Shown here: positions 1 through 7,629 of the stretch, piece by piece
Numbering within the stretch: position 1 is the first letter of the stretch
Layout: every line of letters begins with the position of its first letter
Assembly: GCA_021788955.1 (NCBI GenBank)
Contig: JAJYKC010000080.1
Location: forward strand, 1-8,237
Direction of reading: 5' to 3'
Source: Acidobacteriota bacterium
Lineage (GTDB): Bacteria > Acidobacteriota > Terriglobia > Bryobacterales > Bryobacteraceae
Length of the DNA: 8,237 nt
The notes under the pieces: model-generated
Databases searched by the model: none
Told to the model about the DNA's origin: nothing
The model's input: the letters and a program-made list of their open reading frames with translations, nothing else
Program-made: the position numbers and the translations under genes

Positions 1-1
1 C

Positions 2-400
2 GTCGGCCTCGTGGGCGGCCTGCAGGAAGCCGACGACGTACTTGAGCACCTGCTCGTCCACGAAGGGCAGGTTCTCCTGGAGGATGGCCAGCTCGTCCTC
101 GGCGTCGGGGAAGTCGAGGAAGATCTGCGGCATCAGCCGCGAGTGGATGTACTCGGGGATCTCGAAGGTCGAGGCGTCGTCGTTCATGGTGGCGCAGATG
201 CGGAAGTCCGGGTGCGCCTTGACCTTCACCCCGGCGACGATCGACTCGACGTAGCGGCGGTTGTCGAGCAGCGGCGCGAGCGAGGCCCAGCTCTTCTCGC
301 TCATGCGGTTGCCCTCGTCGAGGATGGCGACGCCGCCGCGGATGACCGCCGTGCAGAGCGGGGAAGCCACGTAGCGCAGTTGCTTCTCGCCCTCGATGAC
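2..400 (-). CDS. MoxR-like AAA+ ATPase, internal fragment (both ends missing)
   Basis: Read on the minus strand this stretch is open throughout and encodes about 133 residues of an AAA+ ATPase core. Visible are a Walker B segment ([12 protein letters not shown], about 303-338), a following [15 protein letters not shown] stretch, a sensor-1-like ICATMNDD (about 181-204), and an arginine-containing [18 protein letters not shown] region typical of the MoxR/AAA_5 group. Such proteins act as chaperone-like ATPases, often with von Willebrand A partners, but no partner is visible here. The Walker A part should lie beyond position 400, but there the sequence turns into an unrelated plus-strand gene; the other end runs off the window. 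Nearly every codon ends in G or C, stricter than in the neighbouring genes. The plus-strand reading of the same bases is rich in E, D, V, L and R and looks like an antisense shadow. The family call is firm; the exact subfamily and source organism are not known. Confidence 0.8.
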
Positions 401-1804
401 GGGGAATGGATCGCGTTCTCGTCCGATCGCGGCAGCGACCTTCCGCCGGCCAGGCAACGCTGGGAGCGCCTGCAGTTGGCCGATATCTATGTCATCCATC
501 CGGACGGAACCGGCTTGCGCCGCATCAGCCAGCATGGCGGCTTCTGCGGCAGCCCCAAATGGACCGCCGATAGTAAGAATGTGATCGCTTATTGCATGAC
601 CGGGCAGAATACCTGGGACTATCGGTTCCCAACTCACGACGTGGATCTGGAGGGCAATACGGCGTTGACGCAGATCCGCATCGCCGATGGCAGGGAAGAC
701 CCGCTGCGCGTCACGCCGGGAATCGAACTGGTTCCCGCCGCGCTGCCGTCCGGCGCTACCGGTTATCTCCGCTTCGATAAGTCCGCCGCGGGCGTGTTCT
801 ATACGAACGGCAAGAAGGGTCCAACGGGCAAGGACATTCGCACGCCATCCTGGTCGCCGGACGGGACGCGACTGGTATACGGCCGCATTAAGCAGATCAA
901 GTTCACGGGGCTGGTTCCGCTTTTCAGCCACGCAAATGGCTATTCGCTATACGCCGCCAGAATCGAAGGAATGATGCCCTCCTACACGGCCGACGGCGCT
1001 CGCTACGCGGGTCTGATCGAGGGCGCCAACGAAACCGCCGTGCTGAGCGTCGGAGAATTCGGCAAGCCTCCCAAGCCGATCCTTCAGCGAAAGGAGCTCA
1101 TGCTGGCGCCGCAATGGTCACCTGACGGACGGCAGATCGCTTTCGGAATCGGTTTGTTCACGGCTTTCCTGGATTTCGACGCCGGTGTCAAGACGCCCGT
1201 GACGCGGGTGAACGGAGGCGCGCAAGTGGGCGTCATCAACGCCGACGGAACGGGTTTTCATCTGGTCACCTCGGGGCCGAACAATAACGCGTTCCCGTCT
1301 TACTCGCCCGATGGAACACGCATTGTGTACCGGACCGCCGGCCCGCAGGAAAACGGCCTGCGCATTATGAGCCTTGCAACCGGGTCGATAACGCCACTTA
1401 CGGAAGAGTACGATAACTTCGCTGTCTGGTCACCGCGCGGAGATCTGATTGCTTTCGTACGAAAGATCGGGAATAACTTCCTGGTATTCACGATTCATCC
1501 CGACGGAAGCGGGATCAAGCAACTTACCGACTGCAATTGCAACGACGCGCACCTCAACTGGTCGCCCGACGGCGAACATATCGTCTTTGCGAGCAGCCGG
1601 ATGGGCTTCAAGGACGAGGCGCCGCTCGTCGGCAATCCGCAGCCCTACGGCGAGATCTTCGTCATGGACAAAGACGGCTCGCACGTGACGCAGTTGACCG
1701 ACGACCAGTGGGAAGACGGTGCGCCGTCGTGGATGCCAGACGCTAGCCTGCGCTCCGCGCTTCCAGATCCTGCGCATCCACTACCGCGATCGCGGCGACG
1801 TTGA
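398..1804 (+). CDS. TolB/PD40-type beta-propeller protein, N-terminus missing
   Basis: About 468 residues of a WD40-like (PD40/TolB) beta-propeller, the fold used by TolB and by the propeller domains of prolyl oligopeptidases; such proteins are usually exported. Repeats of the form WSPDGxxIxF are plain: GEWIAFSS (about 401), [13 protein letters not shown] (about 556), [13 protein letters not shown] (about 845), [13 protein letters not shown] (about 1111), [13 protein letters not shown] (about 1297), [13 protein letters not shown] (about 1423), [13 protein letters not shown] (about 1558) and a final PSWMPDA. Between them sit strands such as [15 protein letters not shown] and [15 protein letters not shown]. 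The first blade begins without its usual SP before DG, exactly where the antisense ATPase fragment ends, so signal peptide and first blades are absent. The frame stays open back to position 11 but that part is antisense to the ATPase. The last ~20 residues overlap the end of maeB on the other strand. No catalytic domain is seen, so the role is unknown. Confidence 0.75.
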   Translation, partial: DGEWIAFSSDRGSDLPPARQRWERLQLADIYVIHPDGTGLRRISQHGGFCGSPKWTADSKNVIAYCMTGQNTWDYRFPTHDVDLEGNTALTQIRIADGREDPLRVTPGIELVPAALPSGATGYLRFDKSAAGVFYTNGKKGPTGKDIRTPSWSPDGTRLVYGRIKQIKFTGLVPLFSHANGYSLYAARIEGMMPSYTADGARYAGLIEGANETAVLSVGEFGKPPKPILQRKELMLAPQWSPDGRQIAFGIGLFTAFLDFDAGVKTPVTRVNGGAQVGVINADGTGFHLVTSGPNNNAFPSYSPDGTRIVYRTAGPQENGLRIMSLATGSITPLTEEYDNFAVWSPRGDLIAFVRKIGNNFLVFTIHPDGSGIKQLTDCNCNDAHLNWSPDGEHIVFASSRMGFKDEAPLVGNPQPYGEIFVMDKDGSHVTQLTDDQWEDGAPSWMPDASLRSALPDPAHPLPRSRRR

Positions 1805-4013
1805 CGATCTCGCTGACTTCGGCGCCGCGCTGCAGAACGTGCACGGGCTTGGAGAGGCCCATCAGGATCGGCCCGATGGCTTCGGCGCCGCCCAGGCGCG
1901 CGAGCAGTTTGTAGGCGATATTGCCGGATTCGAGATTCGGGAAGACCAGCACATTGGCGCCGCCCTGTAGCGGGCTGAACGGATACGTATTGGCCAGGAT
2001 CTCGGGAGTCACGGCGGTATCGGCCTGCATTTCGCCGTCGGCAATCAGGCCCGGTGCGCGCTCGTGCACAATGGCGACGGCGCGGCGAACCTTGTCCGAC
2101 AGCGCGTGCCTGGCGCTGCCGAAGTTCGAAAACGAGAGCATAGCCACGCGCGGCTCAACGTTGAACCGGCGCGCGGCGTCGGCGGCTGAGAGCGCGATCT
2201 CGGCCAGGTCCTCCGCCGACGGGTCGATATTGACCGTCGCGTCGGCGAAAAAGTAAACTCCGTCATTTGAAGTCAGCAGGAGATAGAGGCCGGAGACCCG
2301 GCGAAAGCCTTCGCGGACCGGGATGACTTCGAGCGCGGGGCGGACGGTTTCCGGGTAGTGCTGAGTCAACCCGCCGATCAGGACGTCGGCATCTCCCAGA
2401 CGCACCATCAGCGCCCCGAACGTATTGTTTTGGCGGACGCGCTCGTCGGCTTCGTTCAGCGTGACGCCCTTTCGCTGCCGCAGACGGTAAAACTCGTCGG
2501 TGTAGCGGGCCAGGCGCGGCGAGGTCGACGGGTCGTGAATTTCAATCGAGTTCAGACTGAGCCGGAGTTCTTCGATCCGTTCGCGGATCACGTTCTCGTT
2601 GCCAAGCAGCACCGGCGTCGCGATCCGGTCGTCGAGCAGGATCTGGGCGGCGCGCAGGATCTTCGGCTCCGCGCCTTCGGGGAAAACGATGCGTTTGGGT
2701 CTGCGCTGCGCCTTGTGGATCATACTGCGCATCACACCCTGGCTGCGGCCAAGCCGGCGTTCCAGTTGTTCGCGATATTCGTTCAGGTCGATCTGTTCGC
2801 GCGCCACGCCGGTGTCCATGGCCGCTTTGGCCACCGCCCAGGCTTCCCGGACGAGCACGCGCGGGTCGAACGGTTTCGGGATGATGTAGTCGGACCCGAA
2901 CTGCAGTCTTTCGAGGCCGTACGTGCGCATGACGGAGTCGGGCACGTCTTCGCGGGCCAGCGAAGCAAGCGCATGCGTGGCGGCGAGTTTCATCTCGTCG
3001 TTGATGGTGGTGGCGCGAACGTCGAGCGCGCCGCGGAAGATGAACGGGAAGCCGAGGACGTTGTTTACCTGGTTGGGATAATCGCTCCGGCCCGTGGCGA
3101 CGATTGCGTCGGACCGGGCGGCGATCGCCTCCTCGTAAGGAATTTCGGGATCCGGATTGGCTAGCGCGAAGACGATCGGTTTGGCGGCCATACGCCGCAG
3201 CATGTCGCCAGTAACGCAGTTGGCGACAGAGAGGCCCATGAAGACATCGGCGCCGTCCAATGCTTCGGCAAGCGTAGTCGCATTCGTATCGGCGGTAAAG
3301 CGCGCTTTGTAGGGGTTCATGCCTTCCGTGCGGCCGTGGCGAATGGTTCCGTGCGAGTCGCACATGACGATGTTTTCCCGGCGCGCGCCGAGGCGGATGC
3401 AGTGTTCGGCGCAGGCGATGGCGCTGGCGCCGGCGCCGTTGAAGACAATGCGCACCTGGGAGGCGGTTTTGCCCGCCAGCAGCAGAGCGTTCAAAAAGGC
3501 GGCGCCCGCGATGATAGCCGTGCCGTGCTGGTCGTCGTGGAAGACCGGGATGTGGAGCGTCTTGCGAAGTTCCTCCTCGACCAGGAAACAATCCGGGGCC
3601 TTGATATCTTCCAGGTTGATGCCACCCACAGTGGGTTCCAGCATCTGACAAAAGCGGACGATGTCGTGAGGATCGCGGGCGTTCAATTCGAGGTCGAACA
3701 CATCAATGCCGGCGAAGCGCTGAAACAGAACGCCTTTGCCCTCCATCACGGGCTTGGCGGCCGCCGGACCGATATCGCCGAGGCCGAGAACGGCGGTTCC
3801 ATTGGTGACAACAGCCACCAGGTTTCCTTTTCCTGTGTAGCGGTAAGAAAGGCCGGGGTCGCGCTCAATCGCCAGACAAGGCACGGCGACGCCGGGAGTA
3901 TAGGCCAGACTCAGATCGCGCTGTGTCGAGCAGGGTTTGGTGGGCTTGACGGTGATCTTGCCGGCCGGGGCGGAGGAATGGTACGCAAGGGCGTCCTCGT
4001 CACGGATGACCAT
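1743..4013 (-). CDS. maeB: NADP-dependent malic enzyme with phosphotransacetylase-like C-terminal domain
   Basis: Cytosolic enzyme that oxidatively decarboxylates malate to pyruvate, supplying NADPH and linking the TCA cycle to pyruvate. The 756 residues match the usual length of large MaeB proteins. Residues 1-420 are the malic enzyme part: PGKI-like [11 protein letters not shown] near 18, [13 protein letters not shown] near 31, [11 protein letters not shown] near 133, the malic signature FHDDQHGTA at 158-166, and the nucleotide-binding [10 protein letters not shown] at 191-200. Residues from about 435 ([20 protein letters not shown]) to the end are a PTA_PTB domain, in this family regulatory (acetyl-CoA sensing) rather than catalytic. 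The ATG at 4013 gives the normal N-terminus; the frame is open to 4550, but that extension is antisense to the AhpD-like gene. Ribosome binding site is weak (CGGAA close to the ATG). It is divergent from the AhpD-like gene across a 60-base gap and overlaps the propeller gene by 62 bases at its 3' end. Confidence 0.95.
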   Translation of the reverse strand: MVIRDEDALAYHSSAPAGKITVKPTKPCSTQRDLSLAYTPGVAVPCLAIERDPGLSYRYTGKGNLVAVVTNGTAVLGLGDIGPAAAKPVMEGKGVLFQRFAGIDVFDLELNARDPHDIVRFCQMLEPTVGGINLEDIKAPDCFLVEEELRKTLHIPVFHDDQHGTAIIAGAAFLNALLLAGKTASQVRIVFNGAGASAIACAEHCIRLGARRENIVMCDSHGTIRHGRTEGMNPYKARFTADTNATTLAEALDGADVFMGLSVANCVTGDMLRRMAAKPIVFALANPDPEIPYEEAIAARSDAIVATGRSDYPNQVNNVLGFPFIFRGALDVRATTINDEMKLAATHALASLAREDVPDSVMRTYGLERLQFGSDYIIPKPFDPRVLVREAWAVAKAAMDTGVAREQIDLNEYREQLERRLGRSQGVMRSMIHKAQRRPKRIVFPEGAEPKILRAAQILLDDRIATPVLLGNENVIRERIEELRLSLNSIEIHDPSTSPRLARYTDEFYRLRQRKGVTLNEADERVRQNNTFGALMVRLGDADVLIGGLTQHYPETVRPALEVIPVREGFRRVSGLYLLLTSNDGVYFFADATVNIDPSAEDLAEIALSAADAARRFNVEPRVAMLSFSNFGSARHALSDKVRRAVAIVHERAPGLIADGEMQADTAVTPEILANTYPFSPLQGGANVLVFPNLESGNIAYKLLARLGGAEAIGPILMGLSKPVHVLQRGAEVSEIVNVAAIAVVDAQDLEARSAG

Positions 4014-4030
4014 GGTTCCGATTGTGCCAT

Positions 4031-4069
4031 GCTTGCGCTCAGGATATCGGAGAATCCTGGCGCGCAAGC
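4031..4069. repeat. Imperfect inverted repeat between divergent genes, possible operator
   Basis: Left arm GCTTGCGC (4031-4038), T, CAGGAT (4040-4045); right arm ATCCTG (4054-4059), GC, GCGCAAGC (4062-4069). All 14 arm positions pair, interrupted only by a 1-versus-2-base internal loop; the centre is 8 bases. It nearly fills the 60-base gap between the maeB start and the AhpD-like start, so it must overlap the promoters of both. A shared operator or a structured 5' leader are the likely readings; a terminator is unlikely because both genes point away from it. Confidence 0.5.
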
Positions 4070-4073
4070 GATA

Positions 4074-4490
4074 ATGAAGGTTATGGCTTTGTTTGGTTTG
4101 GTGGAATATGAGGATGCATCGCCCGAGGTTCGCGCCGTCTACGACGACATCATGGCGACGCGAAAAACTACCTCGATTAACAATTTTTGGAAAGCGATCG
4201 CCCCGCATCCCGAAACTTTGAAGCGCACTTGGGCATCTTTGAAACAGGTGATGGCGCCGGGCGCTCTCGATCCGTTGACTAAGGAAATGATTTATGTTGC
4301 GGTGAGCGTGACCAACCAGTGTGGCTACTGCATTGCCTCCCACACCGCCGGCGCCCGAAAGGCGGGAATGACGCCGGAGATGTTTGAAGAGTTGATGGCC
4401 GTAGTGGCGATGGCCAATGCTACCAACCGGATGGTGAATGGATATCAAGTGGAGATCGACCAAGCGTTTCGCGGTGAGTGGCCCAGCTAG
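4074..4490 (+). CDS. Carboxymuconolactone decarboxylase / AhpD-like family protein
   Basis: A 138-residue single-domain protein of the CMD/AhpD superfamily. The redox-type motif CGYCIASH is intact, with C83, C86 and H90 in the position of the AhpD active site, and the flanking helices (LDPLTKEMIYVAVSVTNQ before, TAGARKAGMTPEMFEELMAV after) are typical of the family. Members with this CxxC-H motif usually act as thiol-dependent peroxidases or related reductases, but the substrate cannot be read from sequence. Two in-frame ATGs exist, 4074 and 4083; the second gives the start MALFGLVEYE, and neither has a well spaced Shine-Dalgarno. A GATAAT at 4070-4075 is so placed that a transcript could begin at the second ATG. 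The next gene starts one base after the stop, so the two are probably co-transcribed. Confidence 0.88.
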   Translation: MKVMALFGLVEYEDASPEVRAVYDDIMATRKTTSINNFWKAIAPHPETLKRTWASLKQVMAPGALDPLTKEMIYVAVSVTNQCGYCIASHTAGARKAGMTPEMFEELMAVVAMANATNRMVNGYQVEIDQAFRGEWPS

Positions 4491-4491
4491 C

Positions 4492-5328
4492 ATGAAAGCC
4501 GTTGCTGCCGTTAGAGTTTTCGCCGCCGCCGTGTTCTGTTTCAGCGCCACCGGCCTCGTTGCCGCCGTGATGCAGCCCGAAGCCAGCCAGGCCTTCGACC
4601 GCTACGCCAGCCTGGTTGAGCAGGACATCAATCGTCCGGGACCCTTTCTTAAACTCGATCTCCAGCCGGACGTCAAACGCCGTGTGCTTGCGGGCGAAGT
4701 AGTCGTTGTCCCGCGGCAGGAACTGGACCACGGCAACCAGATCGGCGCCCCTCACGCCATCATTCACGACTGGCAAGGGTTCGTGTTCGTGCCGGGCGCG
4801 ACGCTCGATCAGCTTTCTTCCGCCCTACTCGACTACAGCCGCTACCCCCAGTACTACAAGCCCGACGTGATCGCGGCCCGGCTCGTCAGCGACAACGGCA
4901 GCAGCCGGCGCGTGTTCCTCCGTCTTTACCGCCGGCTGGTGTTCCCGGTCGTGCTAAACACGGAATACGAAGTTCAGTATGTACGCGTCGGTCCGAACGA
5001 GCAGACCATGATGTCGAAGTCCACGCACATCGGCGAAGTGCGCCACCCGAACGCGGATCTCAATGACGAAGAGCCTCCCGGACACGGCTTCGGCTTTCTT
5101 TGGCGGCTAAATTCCTACTGGAAATTCGAACAGGTCAAGGGCGGCGTGATCGCCGAATGCCGGGCCATCTCGTTGACGCGCGATATCCCTTATGGGTTTT
5201 CCTGGGCGCTGCGCGATGTCGTCGAGCACTTCCCTCAGGATTCGATGGCGCGAACGCTTGAAGGGACGCGCCGCGCCGGACTCGAAGGGCCGGCCGCCAC
5301 CACTTCCGAGAACCGCCGCTCGAGATAG
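4492..5328 (+). CDS. Exported START/SRPBCC-like protein
   Basis: A 278-residue protein that begins one base after the stop of the AhpD-like gene. Residues 1-25 form a signal peptide: K2 and R8, then a hydrophobic run to VAA, with likely cleavage near residue 25; no lipobox cysteine follows. From about residue 88 ([20 protein letters not shown]) to 262 the sequence looks like a START-like lipid/ligand-binding fold: a [13 protein letters not shown] segment near 114-126, alternating strands [21 protein letters not shown], the [13 protein letters not shown] block at 201-213, and [16 protein letters not shown] before the long C-terminal helix. Such proteins bind hydrophobic ligands, but the ligand is unknown. 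The final ~16 residues are low-complexity and lie antisense to the end of the sigma gene (94-base overlap). The ribosome site is poor, consistent with translational coupling. The export assignment is fairly firm; the fold call is from remembered family pattern. Confidence 0.8.
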   Translation: MKAVAAVRVFAAAVFCFSATGLVAAVMQPEASQAFDRYASLVEQDINRPGPFLKLDLQPDVKRRVLAGEVVVVPRQELDHGNQIGAPHAIIHDWQGFVFVPGATLDQLSSALLDYSRYPQYYKPDVIAARLVSDNGSSRRVFLRLYRRLVFPVVLNTEYEVQYVRVGPNEQTMMSKSTHIGEVRHPNADLNDEEPPGHGFGFLWRLNSYWKFEQVKGGVIAECRAISLTRDIPYGFSWALRDVVEHFPQDSMARTLEGTRRAGLEGPAATTSENRRSR

Positions 5329-6548
5329 TCCCGCTCCACCGGATTCGGAACGAGCCGGAGCGCCTCGCGGTAAGCTGCCGCGGCCTCTTCATTGCGCCCG
5401 AGCCGGCGGCAGAGGTCCGCGCGCGCCGCGGGAAGCAGGTAGTACCCGTCGAGAACGCCAGAGGCGGCGAGTTCGTCCACCATCCGAAGCCCCTGCTCGG
5501 CGCCACGGCTCATTGCCACGGCGACCGCGTGGTTCAGACGCACAACCGGCGTCGGCGACAGCGCTGCCAGCCGCTCATATAGAGCCTCGATTTGCGGCCA
5601 GTCCGTTTCCTCCGCCTTCCCGGCCTGCGCGTGGAGCGCGGCGATCGCGGCCTGCAACTGGTAACAACCGAGCGGACCCAATCGCAACGCGCGCTCGACC
5701 AGTTCCAGCCCTTCGGCGATCTTGGCCCGGTCCCACAAGCTCCGGTTCTGCTCGTCGAGCGTCACCAGCCGCCCCTCCCGCATCCGCGCCTCGCGCCGGG
5801 AGTCGTGCAACATCATGAGAGCCAGCAGAGCCAGGCTCTCGGCTTCGCGCGGCATCAGTTCACAGAGAGTGCGCCCCAGCCGGATCGCCTCCATGCACAG
5901 ATCGCCACGGACAAGTTCCTCACCCGCGCTCGCCGCGTAGCCTTCGTTGAAGATCAGATAAATTACGCCCTGCACCGCGGCGAGCCTTTCAGCCAACCGA
6001 TGATGTGGTGGCACTTCATAGGGAATCCGCGCGTCGCGAATCTTGCGTTTGGCCCGCACGAGCCGCTGCGCCAGGGTCGCCTCCGGGAGAAGGAACGCCT
6101 TGGCGATCTCCGGCGTGGTCAGCCCTCCGAGCGTCCGCAACGTTAGCGCGATTTGCGCTTCCTGCTGCAGCGCCGGATGGCAGCAGGTGAACATCAGCCG
6201 CAGCCGGTCATCGGGAAAGTTCATGTCATCGCCTTGCGGGGACTCGAACGCTTCGGCGCCGGACGCGGCGTTTCGCGACTCAATGTCATAACGCAGCGCT
6301 TCCTGCTTGTCCCGCCGGATTCGCTCGCGGCGGCTGGAGTCCACCAATTTGTTCTGCGCGGCGGCGGTGATCCAAGCGGCCGGATTCCGTGGAATTCCCT
6401 GCTCGCCCCAGTTGCGTAGCGCTGAGGCAAACGCCTCCTGCATCGCCTCCTCGGCGCGGTCAAAGGAACCGCTCAGGCGGATCAACGTAGCGATGATCCG
6501 CCCGTGTTGCTCTCGAAAGACCGTCTCCGCCGCCGCGCGCGCGTCCAC
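5235..6548 (-). CDS. ECF-type RNA polymerase sigma factor, ECF42 group, with TPR-like C-terminal extension
   Basis: A 437-residue group IV sigma factor. Region 2 spans about residues 10-80 ([36 protein letters not shown]). Region 4 spans about 115-175 ([49 protein letters not shown]). After it come the extension shared by the ECF42 group, with hallmark [12 protein letters not shown] at 196-207, and TPR-like helices around 275-415 ([61 protein letters not shown]). In this group the extension, not an anti-sigma factor, is thought to control activity, and DGPF genes are the usual neighbours and targets. The start is GTG at 6548, three bases after the DGPF stop, so translation is probably coupled. 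About 25 residues after LERRFSEV look like a non-conserved tail and overlap the convergent START-like gene. No anti-sigma gene is present. It probably drives the promoters at 7587-7612 and 8072-8097. Confidence 0.93.
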   Translation of the reverse strand: MDARAAAETVFREQHGRIIATLIRLSGSFDRAEEAMQEAFASALRNWGEQGIPRNPAAWITAAAQNKLVDSSRRERIRRDKQEALRYDIESRNAASGAEAFESPQGDDMNFPDDRLRLMFTCCHPALQQEAQIALTLRTLGGLTTPEIAKAFLLPEATLAQRLVRAKRKIRDARIPYEVPPHHRLAERLAAVQGVIYLIFNEGYAASAGEELVRGDLCMEAIRLGRTLCELMPREAESLALLALMMLHDSRREARMREGRLVTLDEQNRSLWDRAKIAEGLELVERALRLGPLGCYQLQAAIAALHAQAGKAEETDWPQIEALYERLAALSPTPVVRLNHAVAVAMSRGAEQGLRMVDELAASGVLDGYYLLPAARADLCRRLGRNEEAAAAYREALRLVPNPVERDYLERRFSEVVAAGPSSPARRVPSSVRAIES

Positions 6549-6551
6549 AAA

Positions 6552-6920
6552 TCAGACCATCGGCGGGGGAAAGTCCGAAACCGGCCGGACTTCGACGCAA
6601 CCGTCGCCGCCCTTGCAGGAACTCGGAACGCGTTTGGCCCATTCGAGCGCCTCGTCGAGGTTCTCGCAGTCGAGAATGTAGTATCCCGCCAACTGCTCCT
6701 TGGTCTCGGCGAACGGGCCGTCGAGTGTGATCGATTTCCCGTCCCGGGAATGCACGGTGGTGGCCGAAGCCGTGGACTTCAGCGCAGCCAGGCCGCGCAA
6801 AACCCCTTTGTCCCGCGCGTCGTCCATCAACGCCTGGTGGCCCTGGATGGCGCGCTCGGCCACTTCGTGGGGCGGTCCGCTTTCCGTTTCCTGGGAGTAG
6901 ATCAGCAGCATGTAGAGCAT
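6552..6920 (-). CDS. DGPF / YCII-related domain protein (copy 1)
   Basis: A 122-residue protein of the YCII-related (DGPF) family. It opens with MLYMLLIYS, carries the name-giving DGPF at 67-70 followed by AETKEQLAGYYILDC, and ends the domain with LDEALEWAKRVPS. The family has a small ferredoxin-like fold; its biochemical role is not established, although these genes are the characteristic partners of ECF42 sigma factors. The ATG at 6920 is chosen because AAGGAG at 6928-6933 sits seven bases upstream; the Shine-Dalgarno overlaps the TAA of the DinB-family gene before it. The sigma gene starts three bases after its stop, so it is the middle gene of a DinB-DGPF-sigma operon. By hand alignment about 47 of the first 100 residues match the second DGPF protein with no gaps. 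Confidence 0.92.
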   Translation of the reverse strand: MLYMLLIYSQETESGPPHEVAERAIQGHQALMDDARDKGVLRGLAALKSTASATTVHSRDGKSITLDGPFAETKEQLAGYYILDCENLDEALEWAKRVPSSCKGGDGCVEVRPVSDFPPPMV

Positions 6921-6927
6921 GACGATT

Positions 6928-6933
6928 CTCCTT
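6928..6933 (-). promoter_or_regulatory. Ribosome binding site of DGPF copy 1, overlapping the upstream stop codon
   Basis: AAGGAG on the minus strand, seven bases before the ATG at 6920. Its first bases belong to the TAA stop of the DinB-family gene (6932-6934), which suggests coupled translation and excludes the longer upstream in-frame starts. Confidence 0.75.
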
Positions 6934-7528
6934 AGTTTAGTTCCGCCTTCGCGGCCGGAAACTGCGGGTTCGATTTCACTTCCTGAATCTGCGCCACGTG
7001 CCGGTCGGTATGCGCCGCTGCCGTCAGCACCCATTCGTAGCCATCCAGCGCCCCAAGGGGTCCCAGAGGAATCACATTCTCACGCAGGCCCGGCGTCCGG
7101 TCCAGCAATTCCTCGGTATGTTCGCGCGCGACGAGGAAGCGGCCCAGCGTCCCGGACGGCGTCCAACGCCCGGTTGGCTGGGAGTCCGGCGGGGCCGGGT
7201 GCTTCTGTGTGCGGTCCCGCGCGAAGGCCAGCACCTGCGAATCGATTTCCTCGTCATTGCGCCGCGTGATTGCCACCGCGGAATCGGGCAGCCGCGAGAG
7301 AACGCCTTCGACCATCTGCTCCACCAGGACAAGGTGTTCGACGTTTTCGGCGATCGACCACGTCTCGGGCGCCGGCTTAAAGTTCCACTGTTCGTCGCTC
7401 AGGCCCTCAAGCACGTCCTCCAAGGCCGTCCGCGATTGCCGCAAGTATCGGGCGGCGTGGCGCCGCTCGGCGGGTGTAAGCTCCCGAGCGGCCACCATGG
7501 GGGCAAGCTGCGCTGCTGTCTGAGTCAT
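6932..7528 (-). CDS. DinB-family (four-helix, metal-binding) protein
   Basis: A 198-residue DinB/YfiT-like protein. The pattern LEGLSDEQWNFKPAPETWSIAENVEHLVLVE (residues 40-70, in two parts around W48 and W57) is the usual N-terminal helix pair. The expected metal-binding histidine triad appears as H65, H173 and H177 (the last two in AAHTDRHVAQI). Family members include thiol-dependent transferases and proteins of unknown activity, so no substrate is assigned. The ATG at 7528 has AAGGAG at 7536-7541, spaced seven bases. It is the first gene of the operon with DGPF copy 1 (11 bases apart) and the sigma factor, and the ECF42-type promoter at 7587-7612 lies directly upstream. The name DinB here marks the fold; it is not the DNA polymerase IV of the same name. 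Confidence 0.88.
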   Translation of the reverse strand: MTQTAAQLAPMVAARELTPAERRHAARYLRQSRTALEDVLEGLSDEQWNFKPAPETWSIAENVEHLVLVEQMVEGVLSRLPDSAVAITRRNDEEIDSQVLAFARDRTQKHPAPPDSQPTGRWTPSGTLGRFLVAREHTEELLDRTPGLRENVIPLGPLGALDGYEWVLTAAAHTDRHVAQIQEVKSNPQFPAAKAELN

Positions 7529-7535
7529 TGAAGTT

Positions 7536-7541
7536 CTCCTT
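7536..7541 (-). promoter_or_regulatory. Ribosome binding site of the DinB-family gene
   Basis: AAGGAG on the minus strand, seven bases before the ATG at 7528. Same sequence and spacing as the site before DGPF copy 1, and it fixes this start. Confidence 0.75.
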
Positions 7542-7556
7542 TTTCGGTAGGTTTGA

Positions 7557-7571
7557 AACCCGGTACGGGTT
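7557..7571. repeat. Short inverted repeat in the leader of the DinB-DGPF-sigma operon
   Basis: AACCCG, GTA, CGGGTT: two perfect 6-base arms around three bases. It falls between the predicted transcription start (about 7580) and the ribosome site of the DinB-family gene, so it would form a small hairpin in the mRNA leader or be a DNA-binding half-site pair. Arms this short can arise by chance. Confidence 0.3.
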
Positions 7572-7586
7572 CGCTTTCACTCAAAC

Positions 7587-7612
7587 GACGAAGGAGAATT
7601 CGCGGATCGACA
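7587..7612 (-). promoter_or_regulatory. ECF42-type promoter of the DinB-DGPF-sigma operon
   Basis: On the minus strand a -35 element TGTCGA (7607-7612), a 16-base spacer and a -10 element CGTC (7587-7590). The predicted start of transcription is near 7580, about 50 bases before the ATG at 7528. The same motif with the same spacing lies before DGPF copy 2. TGTCGA with a CG(A/T)C -10 is the type reported for ECF42 targets, so this is read as autoregulation of the sigma operon. Confidence 0.75.
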
Positions 7613-7629
7613 ACGCGCGACGGATTTTT

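Noticed and set aside
262..267. Isolated TGTCGA as a further ECF42 -35 element
   Set aside because: Inside the ATPase fragment, and no CGTC follows at 16 bases.
11..400. Plus-strand N-terminal part of an apparent 597-residue protein
   Set aside because: It is the codon-aligned antisense of the ATPase fragment: low-complexity E/D/V/L/R-rich, whereas the minus strand gives clear AAA+ motifs.
2358..3164. 268-residue plus-strand open frame
   Set aside because: It lies entirely opposite conserved maeB sequence and has no recognisable domain; a shadow caused by high GC.
2542..3651. 369-residue minus-strand open frame
   Set aside because: Out-of-frame reading of maeB, rich in R, P and H; shadow.
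3924..3929. TGTCGA in the maeB coding region
   Set aside because: The expected -10 position reads TTGA instead of CGTC, and it lies inside a conserved gene.
3336..4073. Upstream extension of the AhpD-like frame
   Set aside because: It is antisense to the malic enzyme domain; the CMD domain itself starts near 4074-4083.
4014..4550. N-terminal extension of maeB up to an ATG at 4550
   Set aside because: It is antisense to the AhpD-like gene with its CxxC-H motif, and the ATG at 4013 gives the normal MaeB N-terminus and length.
6921..7034. Longer start for DGPF copy 1
   Set aside because: It would overlap the end of the DinB-family gene, and the Shine-Dalgarno at 6928-6933 fits the ATG at 6920.
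6998..7531. 177-residue plus-strand open frame
   Set aside because: Antisense to the DinB-family gene and lacking family features.
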